Assembly: GCF_000276665.1 (NCBI RefSeq)
Contig: NW_004955480.1
Coordinates: 7,644,175-7,708,174 of the forward strand
Length of the DNA: 64,000 nucleotides
Source of the DNA: Chinchilla lanigera
Lineage: Eukaryota > Chordata > Mammalia > Rodentia > Chinchillidae
Direction of reading: 5' to 3'
Part shown: in pieces, positions 34,046 to 45,030 of the stretch
Layout: the number at the start of each line of letters is the position of its first letter
Position numbering within the stretch: position 1 is the first letter of the stretch
Notes under the pieces: generated by a model
Database searches by the model: none
What the model was told of the DNA's origin: nothing
Seen by the model: the letters and a program-made list of their open reading frames with translations, nothing else
Made by a program: the position numbers and the translations under genes

Positions 34046-34755
34046 CAGAACAGGGAGTGAAAAGTAGAGTGGAGATGAGTAAATTCTGGTGGAGTCCAGA
34101 TGTCCTGGTTTTCCAGGGGCCCTTGTTTTCACCTTCCTTCCCAGGACCTGGGTTTCAGCTCTACCTTTGACTCTGAAAGCAACTCTAGGATCCTAAACTG
34201 GTTCCTAGTCTTGAAAACAAAGGTCACTCATATAAGATAAGGACTGACTTGAAGCGGTCATTGCAGATTTCCACCATGATCCTGCAAGCCCAGGGAATGA
34301 GGCAGAGTTCTGAAAGTCATATTAATTAAGCCTAAATGATTTTCCCCTCTGAGGGACTTTGAATACAGTGATTAAAGTTCCCAGGAGTCATTCCTTTATC
34401 ATCTTCAGAGATGGATATTATCTGAACTCAGTGACACTCTGTGTCCAATACTTTTATCTAGTGCCTTCACCAGCACCCAGCTGAAAGTGTGGGGTCATCA
34501 CTTCATAAGCTTTCCATGAGTTCTCTATCAGTCTATTTTCCAGCACACTCCTCATCTTTTGAACCTTTCTCCACTAGGCACATACTTAATTTTCATTTTT
34601 GCTAATGATATTTCTATAATTTTCAGAAGTCATCTGGATAACACAAGGCAAGATTGGCTTTGTAGATGAATCACAAAGTGGGGGTGACATACACATGAGT
34701 CGCTGTATTTGAGATTGTCTTCCTTCTAACTTCATTATATTTTGGTGTCATTGTT
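34046..34755. other. Unlabelled stretch
   Basis: No gene or named repeat recognised. Confidence 0.4.
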
Positions 34756-34788
34756 TGCTTGCTTCGGCAGCACAGATACTAAAATTGA
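34756..34788 (+). pseudogene. U6 snRNA 5' fragment
   Basis: GCTTCGGCAGCACA at 34761 followed by ATACTAAAATTG matches the first ~33 bases of U6 spliceosomal RNA with two or three changes. Identity then stops abruptly, so only the 5' end was copied or kept. There is no proximal sequence element or TATA box upstream, so it is a dead fragment. U6 5' pieces joined to other sequence are known by-products of L1 reverse transcription with template switching. Confidence 0.8.
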
Positions 34789-34799
34789 TGATATTGTAA

Positions 34800-34925
34800 A
34801 CTAGTTATTCAACAAATGTCTCCTAAATGCCCCTTATTCGCTAGACATGGTGCCAAACATTGGGAGTAAGAGAGACCCACCTGATGGTGAATTCAGGCAT
34901 AGCACAAGACATTGTTATAGTTTAT
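34800..34925 (-). repeat. L2 LINE 3' end, antisense
   Basis: AGTTATTCAACAAATGTCTCC, TAGACATGGTGCCAAACATTGGG and a decayed continuation match the antisense L2 3' end. Confidence 0.6.
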
Positions 34926-35518
34926 TCAGCATCTGCAGAATTTTCCTCCTTCTTAACAGATCCAGGCTAATGTCCAGATATCTACTCATGGGTCTCAAAA
35001 TAACCTGGTCCTGTTTCTGGCCTGTCAACTTGGCATTATGGTTCTAGTGGTAAGACTCTTAACCCTACCAGATCACTAGTGTAGAATGCCAGTCCTGCAA
35101 GGGCCAGTACATGGCCTTGTGAATGAACATGACCGACTCAGAAGCCAATACATGAATGTGAGATATCAAGTTTTCTATCTCTGAGGGCAAGTTTGCTCTC
35201 TGAGGGCAAGTTTTCTATCTCTCTTTCTCTCTGGCCACTGCATATAATGAAAATGTTACAGCTCCAATAGTAGAATAATGAGAGCCTTTTTCCTAAATAT
35301 CATAAGGATCTTTGCTGACACTCTTATAACAAAAGACTGGTTAGAAAGAGAAAATCATAGCAAATTTATGAAAGTTTAATGTGACATAAGAGCCTTCAAA
35401 AAATGAAGACCCGAAGACCCAAAGACCCAAGGAAATTGGTCTGGTTTTATGATCAGGTTCTTTGAAGCAGGAGGAAGAGTGTAGAATTGTGACTGGACAA
35501 GAGGTTGTACAATGATGG
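34926..35518. other. Unlabelled stretch with a short duplication
   Basis: CTCTGAGGGCAAGTTT occurs twice at 35178-35214 with its TTCTATCTCT flank, a local tandem duplication of about 22 bp. Nothing else was recognised. Confidence 0.5.
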
Positions 35519-35556
35519 GAATGGACTGAGGGTGACCCAGCATCCTCAGTCCATTC
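35519..35556. other. Perfect 13-bp stem hairpin
   Basis: GAATGGACTGAGG (35519-35531) and CCTCAGTCCATTC (35544-35556) are exact reverse complements around a 12-nt loop. It abuts a 24-bp tandem repeat. Confidence 0.9.
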
Positions 35557-35625
35557 AGATTCCTGTTAGCCTCTCTGTTCAGATTCCTCTTAACCTCTCT
35601 GTGCAACATCCTCTCCACCTGGATG
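35554..35625. repeat. 24-bp tandem repeat, two to three units
   Basis: TTCAGATTCCTGTTAGCC and TTCAGATTCCTCTTAACC, each followed by TCTCTG, lie head to tail (35554-35577, 35578-35601). A third, poorer unit follows to about 35625. Confidence 0.85.
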
Positions 35626-36446
35626 AGATGCATCCAGGTCCCTCTAGGATGAGGGTCTTCAAAAGAGAAATAAATGACCTTTCCTGTTTTTTCTGTTTGC
35701 TTTTAGGAGTGAGGAATTCCTATGACCAAAAGGAGTTTCTATGACCCTGCTTATGGAAGAGAAATCTGAGTTCCTGTGGCACCATTCAGGGGAGAAATAG
35801 AGATGGGAGACAAGGGATGGGAAGTCAGAAAGGATATTGGTTCTGAGACCTTTCAAATTTCATTTCCAGACACTCAGCCCACCAAGACATTATACTTGAG
35901 GGTGTGAGATTCTAAGCCCAAATACAGCCACCTCGTATCCAAATTGAGGATGAAGACGATGCCAAGAAGATGACAGAGACACAAGAATCACAGAGAAACT
36001 GAGCACAAGCCTCCAGGTTAGGTTATCTCTGAAGCCAAATCATCCTCTGCATTCCCAGCACAAGTCTACACAGTCCTCATTATTAAGCCCTTCCAAGCTG
36101 GTCTTATTTCAGTTGACAGAGGCAACTCAACAGCAAGTCAGAACACAAGGATAAATACATGCAGAGGGTACCAGAGAGCAACTGAGGAGATGTACTGGCA
36201 ATCCCAGCAGAGCAGGGGTGGCCTGGGCAGCTCAGAGGGTGTCCTGGGAGAAATTAAAACCTGGAAAAATAAGTAAGATCCAACCAGATGTGGATAAAAG
36301 ATGAGGGAAGTAAGGCATTTCAGATGGAAAGGAACAGCTAGTGAGAAACACAGGAAGGGAAAGCAGAATGAGGGCCAGCCTTGCTGAGTCATAAGTTATA
36401 AGTTTATTGTTTTTCCTCATTCGTAAAAATAGTTATATTTTCTGCC
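35626..36446. other. Unlabelled stretch
   Basis: A possible antisense L2 fragment lies at about 36290-36380 (GGCATTTCAGATGGAAAGGAACAGC). No gene was recognised. Confidence 0.35.
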
Positions 36447-36600
36447 TGGAGAGCCAGGCATGGTGGTGCATGCCTTTAATCCCAGCCCTAGGGAGGCTGA
36501 GGCAAGAGGATCGGTGCAAGTTCGAGACCAGCCTGGGTTACAAACTGAGCTCAAGGCCAGCCTAAACTGCATAGCGAGACCCTGTCTCAAAAAAAAAATT
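36447..36600 (+). mobile_element. B1 SINE with internal tandem duplication
   Basis: AGCCAGGCATGGTGGTGCATGCC, AATCCCAGCCCTAGGGAGGCTGAGG, then two adjacent related blocks (GACCAGCCTGGGTTACAAACTGAG and AGGCCAGCCTAAACTGCATAG), CGAGACCCTGTCTC and an A-run followed by TTAATTAATTAATT. The internal duplication is the hallmark of rodent B1, which derives from 7SL RNA. It is well preserved. Confidence 0.93.
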
Positions 36601-36839
36601 AGTTAATTAATTAATTGAATCTTAAATATGACAAATAATTTCTACATGAAATTGCTGAGGCTCAAGTCGAGTTCCATCTTATTCACGGGTAAACTCTAAG
36701 CAAAAAGGAACAGCTGGAGAAAATGAACTTGGACATCCCTGTTTTGATGGGGACTGCCTGATGTATTTTTCCATAATCCTCCTGCATGCCCCTCATAACA
36801 CCATAGAATCTCACAGAAAGTACAGAGTCCCATGATCAA

Positions 36840-37330
36840 AACTGTCCAATTACCTCTTACCCCTTTGAGCCTTTGAGCAGCCTTTATCCCTTACTGACTT
36901 TGTCACCTGAGCTTCCTACCCTCACTCCAGTCTCACACAGTTGCTGCTGCTTCCAGGTACTCCAAGGTTATTCCCATAAAGGATCTTAACACTAGCTGCT
37001 TCCTGTGCCTGAAATACTTGCTCTCAGAGCCTTGCATGGCCCACCTCTTTATATTACCTGTTTCTACCCCACTGTTACTCCCGGGAGACATCGCTGAGTA
37101 CCCTCTGTAAAAATAGCTCCTACAAGATCTCCAGCAGATATTTACCCTCGCTCTGGTAAGTTTTTTCATCCTAACACTTATTGCTGCCTGATATTCTATT
37201 ATTTACTTATTTGTTTACTTATTCCTTTCTCTGGAATGTAGCCCCATAAGAGCAAGTAATTTTGTCTTGCTCACTGTTATATCCCCAGCACGAAGAATGT
37301 TGCCTAGTCTATCACAGACAAAGAACAAAC
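36840..37330 (+). repeat. L2 LINE 3' part, sense
   Basis: TATTTACTTATTTGTTTACTTATTCC, GGAATGTAGCCCCATAAGAGC, TTTTGTCTTGCTCACTGTTATATCCCCAGCAC and GAATGTTGCCTAG match the L2 3' end. The upstream part fits decayed ORF2. Confidence 0.7.
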
Positions 37331-37479
37331 CCTTATTCAGTAGCTGAACAGCAACAACAAATCCTGCTCCCTATCACCAGAACAAAAATGTTTGAATCTG
37401 AGAGTGTGAACTTCACTTCCCATTCTGAGATCTATATCATGATCCAGTGTATTCCTCATCTCAGCCTCCATAACAAAAC

Positions 37480-37706
37480 ACAATAGGGTATAGGACTCAA
37501 ACAATGTAAGTTCAGCTTCTCACAGTTTCGGAGGATAGAAGTCCCAGATCCCAGTGTGAGCAGGCTGATGTCTGCTGCCATATCTTTGACTCTATCTTTG
37601 GGTTTCAGACAATCACTTCTTTCTGAGTCCTCAAGTAACCTGTCCTAGGTCCTGGTACATAGAAAAATAATACCTTTCTCTCCATCTCCCTTACTCTCAA
37701 TCTCCT

Positions 37707-37741
<35 letters not shown>

Positions 37742-37925
37742 GTCTCTTCTTCTTGGCCTCCCTCCTGATTCTTAGAGAGCTACAAGTCTCATAGGATAAC
37801 GACCAATGTTTCTGACCTCATTCAACCTTCATTACTTCCTAAAGGCCCTGACTCCAAACACTACTGCATTTGGTGTTAGGGCTTTGCCATGTGAATTTTA
37901 TAGAAACACAATTCAGCCAATCACA
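37480..37925 (-). mobile_element. MaLR-type LTR, antisense, with internal CT tract
   Basis: AACAAAACACAATAGGGTATAGG, CTTCTCACAGTTTCGGAGG, a CT repeat (37709-37742), GGCCCTGACTCCAAACACTAC and TGAATTTTATAGAAACACAATTCAGCC are the successive blocks of an antisense MLT/MST-type LTR. Confidence 0.75.
37709..37742. repeat. (CT)n microsatellite
   Basis: CT array inside the LTR at 37480-37925. Confidence 0.95.
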
Positions 37926-38174
37926 TTCAGCCTCATATAAGTGCCTGAGATAAAAGCCAAGGGTTAAATTCCAAACTTCAAGCCCACAGTAGACTTCCAT
38001 ACCTTGTAATCATGGGTTCTCTTTTTATTCCAAGATTTATCAAGTTCTCTATTCCTGTATTTCTCTCTCAAAATTAATGACAGTCATGATAAGCAGTAAT
38101 GATAAGTAATTAATAATAACAAAAGCAAATAATTCTGAGTAATAAAATATGGTCTGATGGAAATAGCGTGTTGC

Positions 38175-38525
38175 CTTAATCACTTTTTTGTCACTGAGAC
38201 ACCCAATACCCACAGCTTGAAGAGAGGCTTAATTTGACTCACCTCTTCAGTCCTCAGGGTGCCCACTACAACGCAGAAACAGAAGGTGTAGAGGAGGAAA
38301 GCTGCTCACATCACAGCGGTTAAGAAGCATAGAGAGAGGACCATGCAAAGGAGAGAGAAACACACTTCCAGGTCACGCCTGCAGTAACCCACTTCTTCCG
38401 ACCATGTCCTCCCACCTACCATCACATTCAGCTATAGAGCTCCCATGATCCAGTCCTCTTCCAAACAACCCACCTCTGAATGTCTGAGAGTTTGGGGATT
38501 CATTCTTCATTTAAACTATTACACA
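38175..38525 (-). mobile_element. MaLR-type LTR, antisense
   Basis: TTAATCACTTTTTTGTCACTGAGACACCC, GAAGAGAGGCTTAATTTGACTC, GAGGAAAGCTGCTCACATC, CACCTACCATCACATTCAGC and CATTTAAACTATTACAC follow the same order as the LTRs at 7070 and 42572. Confidence 0.78.
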
Positions 38526-38799
38526 TCTCATAGTCATCTGATATGAACACCACAGTAAGCATCTCCCACTTCACCTGCCCAAGATCGGAACCAATATGCT
38601 CTCAAACTAACAGTCATGTCAACAACATTTGACTCGTTGAAAGCCCTTATTTCTACAAGCACGTGAAAATAAGATTTCCAAAGGGAAGAATATAGGGTCA
38701 TTTAGGTATCCTGAGGAGAACCACTGAGAACACTGCACAGTGGCTGCGTTTGGAGTGAACCCAAAGCAACCGTGAAGAGCGCAGGATGGAATGATGAGT
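38526..38799. other. Unlabelled spacer
   Basis: No gene or named repeat recognised between the LTR and the MIR. Confidence 0.4.
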
Positions 38800-38995
38800 A
38801 GTCAGAACCCAGTTCTCCAGCCAGCCAGCTGTGTGGATGTGGGAAGCTCACTTACCCTCTCCAGACCCCAGTATCCTCGTGCACTAGTGTCAGTAACAGC
38901 ACTTGCACCATTCAGAGAGTTGAAATAATGTATATAAACATGCTTAGCCCAGGGCCTCACATATTGAGTAAACACTCACTAAATAAGAGCAATGA
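38800..38995 (+). repeat. MIR SINE, sense
   Basis: AGTCAGAACCCAGTTCTCCAGCC, AGCTGTGTGGATGTGGGAAG, GTTGAAATAATGTATATAAACATGC, and CATATTGAGTAAACACTCACTAAATAAG match sense MIR. Confidence 0.8.
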
Positions 38996-40129
38996 GTGTA
39001 CATCAGTCCAGAAAGAAAAATATCAAAATATACCACCTAAAAACACCTTAGAGGTTTGTAAACCAAAAATCTAGGCACAGAGAAGAAATGGAGAGAGAAA
39101 TGTTATTCCTTTAATCTAGCAAAAAGAGACTCTAGGGAAGCAGAAATTGTAATGTATAAACAGCTTTGAGATCACAAAATAAATTAATCAAGGGAATTAT
39201 TCTACCTTTCAGAGAATTTAGACTAAGGAGCAATGGCCTGAAGCTACAGAAGGGGAAATTTGGGTTAGATACAGCAAGATGAGAATGTTCTCAGCAGGGA
39301 GAGTAATTAGGAAATGAAATAGACTCCCTAGAGCTGGGGTGGAGGAATCTTTTCTGGCAGTAATCAAGAAGAAATGAGGGGAAGAGGACCAGGCAGGCAA
39401 GGACTGCAAAATACCCATCAATCAGAAGGAATGGCTAACTGATTATCTTTACCCTTTTAAAGCCTCTTTCAGGCGAGTTGGCATTAATAACCAACAAGCA
39501 GCAGTTCCTGGCAGTCAATGAAGTCTTTGAAAGAATGCAGACATGGATGCTGACCTCAGGAAGCTTGCAATTCTGTGAAGAAGGAAGATTACCTAGGGTG
39601 GAGGCAAATAAATATGTGTGCACAGTTATTACCATCTTACCTTTACAATGCTTTTTCTCTTGAATTACATTCAACTGTTACTTTGCTGTGGGGCTTTTTG
39701 ACAATTCTTCACTGTTTCAAAAGGAAATGCGTAATTTAAAGTTTGCAGTCTTTTTGTAGACAGTTCAAAAGATCTTTTTATTCCTATGAGTCATGATGAT
39801 GACTGTCAGATGTTATACTGGGACATTACTTTGGTGGGGGTAGGTGGCAGGATAACAATGTGAACATTTTATATATAACAGAAAACTGAGAAAGTCACAA
39901 GATAAGATTAAGACTGATATGGAATTGTTTGGCACAGAAATTTGGCTAAAAGGAAAATCATGATAGTCTGGAGGAGTGAAAGACATTCACTCACGATGAG
40001 ATGAGATTGAAGTTAGACCTCATGATGAATCAAAGATAATAGGTGGCTGTGAGTGGCTATCCATCACCACGATGTGACTGCAGAACAAAAATTACCTTTA
40101 AATAAGTAAGTTCAAATGATAATTGTGTG
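38996..40129. other. Mostly unlabelled; possible antisense L2 at 39530-39640
   Basis: GATGCTGACCTCAGGAAGCTTGC and GGTGGAGGCAAATAAATATG resemble the antisense L2 3' end. Nothing else was recognised. Confidence 0.4.
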
Positions 40130-40465
40130 TACTGGTCAGCTTTCATTACTGCATCAAAATGCATGACATGCACAATTTAAAAGAGAAGAGGTGTATCTTG
40201 GCTCACAGTTTCAGTGGTTTCAGTGAGTAGTTAGCTAGCTTCGAGGCAGGAACATCACGGCAGAAGAGCACAGCAGAGGGAAGTTGCTCAAAATATGGTA
40301 TCCAGGAAGTGGAACACAGGGGCAGAGCCAAAGAAGAAAGAGCCAAGGACCAGACATAATCCCTAAGGTCATGCTCCCAGACCCTACCCATACTCACCCA
40401 GAAGTGTGTTTACTGATCTCCTAGGTATCTCTCAGGCCAATCAAGTTGACAGTCAAGAGAAACTA
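40130..40465 (-). mobile_element. MaLR-type LTR, antisense
   Basis: TGGTCAGCTTTCATTACTGC, GTGTATCTTGGCTCACAGTTTC, GGAACATCACGGCAGAAG, GTTGCTCAAAATATGGTATCC and CCAATCAAGTTGACAGTC are recognisable blocks. Confidence 0.75.
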
Positions 40466-41559
40466 CCACACTATGTGTTAATTTACACAATTATATAGGA
40501 TATCGGGGTGGCTCTACTGATCTGGACCATGATAGGCTTATCTTCCCTGGGCTTGCTTCTGCATCTCAGCAGAGTGGCCTGGCAGGTGACAAGAAGCCTC
40601 ACTGTTTTGTTTTTTTTTTTTTCCTCCTGGAGGTCTGTGTTGGCTTGGGCTTGTAGTCTTACCAGAGTTCTCAGAGGACCTGCAGGTATCAATGAACCTG
40701 GGCTCAGAACTCAGAACTCAGAACTCTTCCTGACCAACCCCACACCCTTTTGTTGAAGATTAGATTCACACCTGGCCCTTCCTTTGATTCATTCCAGACA
40801 AGGAGGTGAAGGAGATGATTTTTACCTGACATAATAAGGAGCTAAACTCAAAGAACAGAGAGGAAAGAGAAAAGAATGAGAATCTGCTGTGCTTTCGTGT
40901 AGAGAAAGGACTCTAAATCTGTGGCAATATAAGGTATACTGAAATAATAGGGAAAGTAAACTCACAAAGTCTTGCTATAAGTAACACTGTGTTCCTTTTT
41001 GTTTCCTTAGTCAGACTTCACAAAGCTTGGCATTTTTTCTTGACTTTGGGCTTCCATTGCTTCTAGGGCAGCTCTGTGTAGCTTGTCAGGGGTTTTGATG
41101 GGTGCATGGGACAGGGGAGCTCCTGCTCAGACTCATAAACATCCCATGTACACCTTTGCTCAGGGCTGCCTATGGCCAGGTGGCACTTAGCCAAAGGGAT
41201 AAATCAATCCCAACTGTAAATGAAGCCTGGAAATGAAATAGTCTCCAGAAAGAGATGGTCAATCCATCTGACCACTCATAAATTTTGCCTTCATTTGAAA
41301 TTGGAAGAAATCTTGCTCCTTTTTCCTGATTAAGAATGTCATAAATTGCAGGAATCAGAGGGACAAGCAAACTTTCTGTGGCCTCTGAAGTCTAATCCAT
41401 TCCAGAACAGCACCTGCCCTACTCATAAATGTCCCCTAATATTTTGTCCTGAGGCCTCAGAAACTTATTGCAGGAAATTACAATTTGCCGTCTCAGAAAC
41501 ATTCCCAAATTACTCTGAAACCCGTCCTCTTGAGACTCTACTTTCTATACACTCATTAT
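40466..41559. other. Mostly unlabelled; possible old hAT element at 40500-40700
   Basis: GGTGGCTCTACTGATCTGGACC then GGCTTGCTTCTGCATCTC and GAGTGGCCTGGCAGGTG have the feel of an old mammalian DNA element. A CAGAACT short array lies at 40708-40729. The rest was not recognised. Confidence 0.35.
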
Positions 41560-42010
41560 CAGTGTAGGCAGGTATTTATGGAGATTGAAGGCACTATGTA
41601 TTTGTTTTCTAAGGTTAAAGAAAAAGATCATTCAGTGATACTTGGTAAAGCAAGTCAAGGCAGACTTTACTCAAGACCGTCACGATAGGTCTAGGGACTA
41701 GGACAATGTATTTTTCAGAGAAAATGGGAGAGACATGGGGCTGAACTCTGATCCAGCATGAACACATGTGACTCTTCAGCCAAGGAGAATGGGGACCCGT
41801 GGGTGACAAAGCTCTCTGTGGAACCATCAGTGGCAAGGACTCCTCCAGCTAAACTGATCTAACAGGACTGTTGGTGAAGACAGGCCAGGGTTATCAGGCT
41901 TTCCCTGGGGAAGTGAAGAACGAAGAACCTAATTATAGATAGAGGGTGGAGAAATGCTTACAGGCTGCCTTAGCAAAGTTCTTTGCTGAAACTGGCCTTT
42001 ACAAGGAAGT
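41560..42010 (-). mobile_element. Candidate retroviral LTR, antisense
   Basis: On the minus strand the segment contains GAGTAAAGTCTGCCTTGAC near one end. It is preceded by a region with few CpGs and evenly mixed composition of LTR type. No LTR termini or target duplications were confirmed, so it may be something else. Confidence 0.3.
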
Positions 42011-42264
42011 GCACAGATGTACCTAGGAGAAGATTCAGAACATGGTGAAAGTCTGGCCAGAAAAAGAATCTTCATCTCATGAGGAAGAAGCCATCCCAGA
42101 GGTCGGCTACCCACATCAACACCTGAAGTTAGTGAATAAAAGAATTAGCAATTATCCCACTCTTTGCACTAATACCTTCAAGGGGTGGACAAAGCATACC
42201 CATTCCCCTCAAAAATGTGCTTTTTCAGAGCTGTCACCATCACAGAAAGCAAAGTCTGCTATAT
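42011..42264. other. Unlabelled spacer
   Basis: A 74-codon open frame at 42042-42266 has no recognisable domain. Confidence 0.4.
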
Positions 42265-42571
42265 GAGGTTTGAGTGAGACACTTCAAAGTTTCGTCACTG
42301 GTTCTTGCAAGTCTTAAAACCTGGCCTCCCTCACAGATCGGATCACATCAAATCTCTGCTAAAAGTCCTCCAGTGGCTTTAAAAAGATTTTGTTCCTAGC
42401 ACCATCAAGGTTGTCTGAGCTCAGGTCCCCATGTATCTCCTCCACGCAGCCACCTCATGCCCCTCACCCACAGGTGAAATCTTAGAAGAGTCAGTAAGGA
42501 CTAGTGAATCACCGTTGCTGCTTGTAGACCTACAGTGCAGCAAAACCTCTGCAGCTTATGTTTCTATGTTA
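42265..42571 (+). repeat. L2 LINE, sense, first segment
   Basis: CCTGGCCTCCCTCACAGATC, TCTGCTAAAAGTCCTCCAGTGGC and CTCCACGCAGCCACCTC match L2 of the 3' half. The element is opened by an LTR and continues at 42966. Confidence 0.6.
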
Positions 42572-42964
42572 GTTAGCTCTTTGCTGCTAGGATAAAATAC
42601 CCAATGTAAAGGAAGAAGGATTTACTCTGGCTCATGATTGCAGAGGTTTCAATCCACAGCTGGCTGGCTCCGAGGGAGGAACATCGTCATGGTAGAGGGG
42701 CCTGGCAGAAAAAAGCTGCTCACCTCATAGCAGCAGAGAGAACAGAAAAAAATAAAAGCTAGAGATACACCTCTGCAGACATGACCCCAGAGATTCACCT
42801 CCTCCAGTCAGGCTCTACATCCTAAACACATGTTCAGCTATGCCATCCATCGATGGACTGATCCGCTGAGAAGTAGAGCACCCTCCTGATCCCCATAGCC
42901 TCCTGAAAGCTCCAACTCTGAACACATGAGACTTTGGGGGAACATTTTAGATCTAAACCGTAAT
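42572..42964 (-). mobile_element. MaLR-type LTR, antisense, nested in L2
   Basis: TAGTTAGCTCTTTGCTGCTAGG, AAAATACCCAATGTAAAGG, GGTTTCAATCCACAGCTGGC, AAAAGCTGCTCACCTCATAGC, GAACACATGAGACTTTGGGGG and ACATTTTAGATCTAAACCG give a complete antisense LTR. It has the same block order as 7070-7528. Confidence 0.85.
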
Positions 42965-42965
42965 G

Positions 42966-43265
42966 TCCTCTTTGTGCGCTTTGCTCCTACATCTTAAAAG
43001 GCACTGTCTGTGGTGGCACTTGTTGATGGAAATCCCTGCTCTCAGAAACCATCCTTTCTGAAGTCGTCATTGACCACTACAGGCAGCTTTATACCTGCTC
43101 CATCCCCACATCCCCATGGCCCTGTGTGCTCTTTATCTACAGCACTTACTTCACCATCTTATGACCATGCGATTGCTTTTCTGTCTGGTAAACAGGAATG
43201 GCTTCTCCAGATATCCACCAGGGAACATTGCTATACAAATAATCAGCACAGTACAAAGTGGTTGA
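42966..43265 (+). repeat. L2 LINE, sense, second segment
   Basis: GAAACCATCCTTTCTGAAGTCGTC, ATTGACCACTACAGGCAGC, CCCTGTGTGCTCTTTATCTACAGCAC and TTACTTCACCATCTTATGACC continue L2 order after the LTR. Confidence 0.65.
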
Positions 43266-43889
43266 AGTACTTCTGTTAACTGCACCTACTCAGATGAGAG
43301 GGTACCAAGTACGCAGTGATTGTGCTTCCATCCCTGAAGATATCTTGCATCTATTTAGAGGGGAGGGCAATTCATTTACACATTGTTATTAAATACCGTC
43401 TATCTGCCTCCTTATCAATTATCTATTTCTCTATACTAAATTACTTCAAAACTAATTGAGTTTTAAAAACAGACAAAATCTTCAGAGTTTAAACAATCTA
43501 TAGCCATTACTTTGTCATCTTTGTGTGATTTTGGCTGGTGTTAGTGGGGACAGCTTGTGTCTACTCCATCTGGTATGAGCTAGAGCAACCCAGTCAGATT
43601 TGGTGGATACAGAATCACTTCATGTTCACATCTGTCTGATGGCAGCTCAGATGACCACAAATGTGGTGGGGCCTCTCTTCCCTTATGCTTCAGGCTCTGT
43701 CTCTGCATGAAGTCTGCCCAGCAGGGGATCCTGGATATGGTGTTCCAGAGTTCCAGCAAGACAGAGGCATAGTTACCCAGCCTGTTATGACCGACCACTC
43801 TCATTTCTGCCACATTCTCTTGGCCAAAATAGGTCAAAAGCTAGCCCAAGTATGAAGAAATAGGTACCAGTTCTCACCTTTTAAAAATG
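43266..43889. other. Unlabelled stretch
   Basis: No gene or named repeat recognised. Overlapping frames of 64 and 85 codons on opposite strands at 43580-43855 show no domain. Confidence 0.4.
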
Positions 43890-43990
43890 TGTGTTACAGC
43901 TTCTGTCTAGATGTTCCAACCCAAAGCCTCATGCAGTCATGGAGGGCAGGCTTTTCAGAGGCAAATGGGGGGTGCAGGGCCCATCCAGTT
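43890..43990 (+). mobile_element. Partial MaLR-type LTR, sense
   Basis: GTTCCAACCCAAAGCCTCATGC and AGTCATGGAGGGCAGGCTTTTC match the 5' part of the fuller LTR at 44655. The 3' half is missing. Confidence 0.55.
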
Positions 43991-44654
43991 AAGGCTAAGA
44001 TGCCCAGACAGTGCATTGGGAACTAGAAATGCCTGATATGTATTGGGATTGTTGGTCTTATTGGTTAAAAAGATCCAATTCTTGGTCTCAAAGACCTCAA
44101 ACCAGGAGACAGCAAATGAATTAGGTAACAATTACTAAATGCTAAATTAGGTGCCCCAGGCATCTGTTAGTTGGCAAATTTTCTAGCCTTGGCCGTCAAG
44201 GTATTATAAACCATGATGTCTGTACAAGAATGCTGTGATTCTCTCTGCTGATGAAGGGCTGTGAAGATAGGGAGCATGAAGATCACTTGCTTTGCCTCCC
44301 AGGATTTTGCACACTCCCTAACACCTTTAAGACACTCCTGCATTCAAAACTCTCTTCCATAGGCTGGTCCTTCTTGGGTCTTGAAAGGTTTCCATTCACC
44401 TTCTAAGGCATAAGGTGAACACACCCCAGAGAGAGTTGGACACAGGATCTTGTATCCAGCTGCAGTGCTGTTTGCTCATTTTGGCTCCTTGGGATTCCCT
44501 ATATTCCCCTCACGTCCAAGACCACCACGCTCCTCTTGGGTTGAATTAAAATACTGCACATTCCATCACAAAGACCTTGACACTATTGTTTTTCCCAACA
44601 ACTGACAATTTTTAAACTTGAAAATCTGCCCAAAGCCACATATCTCTTGTCTAA
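43991..44654. other. Unlabelled segment between a partial and a full LTR
   Basis: No retroviral gene recognised. The flanking related LTR pieces in the same direction raise the possibility of a decayed MaLR interior, without direct support. Confidence 0.35.
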
Positions 44655-45030
44655 AAAATGTGTGTGCTATGGTTTTTGTCCCCTGCAAAGCCTCATGCAG
44701 TCATGGGGGTAGGTTTTTCAGAGGTGGCTGAATCTAAAGTTTGTGATGGATTCATAGTCCAATGCTGGGATAAAGGGTGTGAATGCTTCACCCACCTGGG
44801 CAAGTAACTTGTATACAATATAAGGGACAGAAAGAGGCTTATCATTTTGCTTCCCTTATTGCTTTTCCTGGTTTCTACTTCCATGAACTGTTGCCCCATG
44901 TGCCACTCCACCTTGGAGCCAGCTGATTATGGACTGAAACTTCCACAAACTGTGAGCTAAATAAACTTTCTTCCCTTAACTTTGGGGGTCAGGTGTTTTG
45001 TCTCAGCAATGAAAGAAAATTAAATAAGAC
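44655..45030 (+). mobile_element. MaLR-type LTR, sense
   Basis: GTGTGCTATGGTTTTTGTCCCC, AAGCCTCATGCAGTCATGG, CAATGCTGGGATAAAGGGTG, CCATGTGCCACTCCACC, CTGTGAGCTAAATAAACTTTC (polyadenylation region) and TCAGCAATGAAAGAAAATTAAATAAG form a complete sense LTR. Confidence 0.82.
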
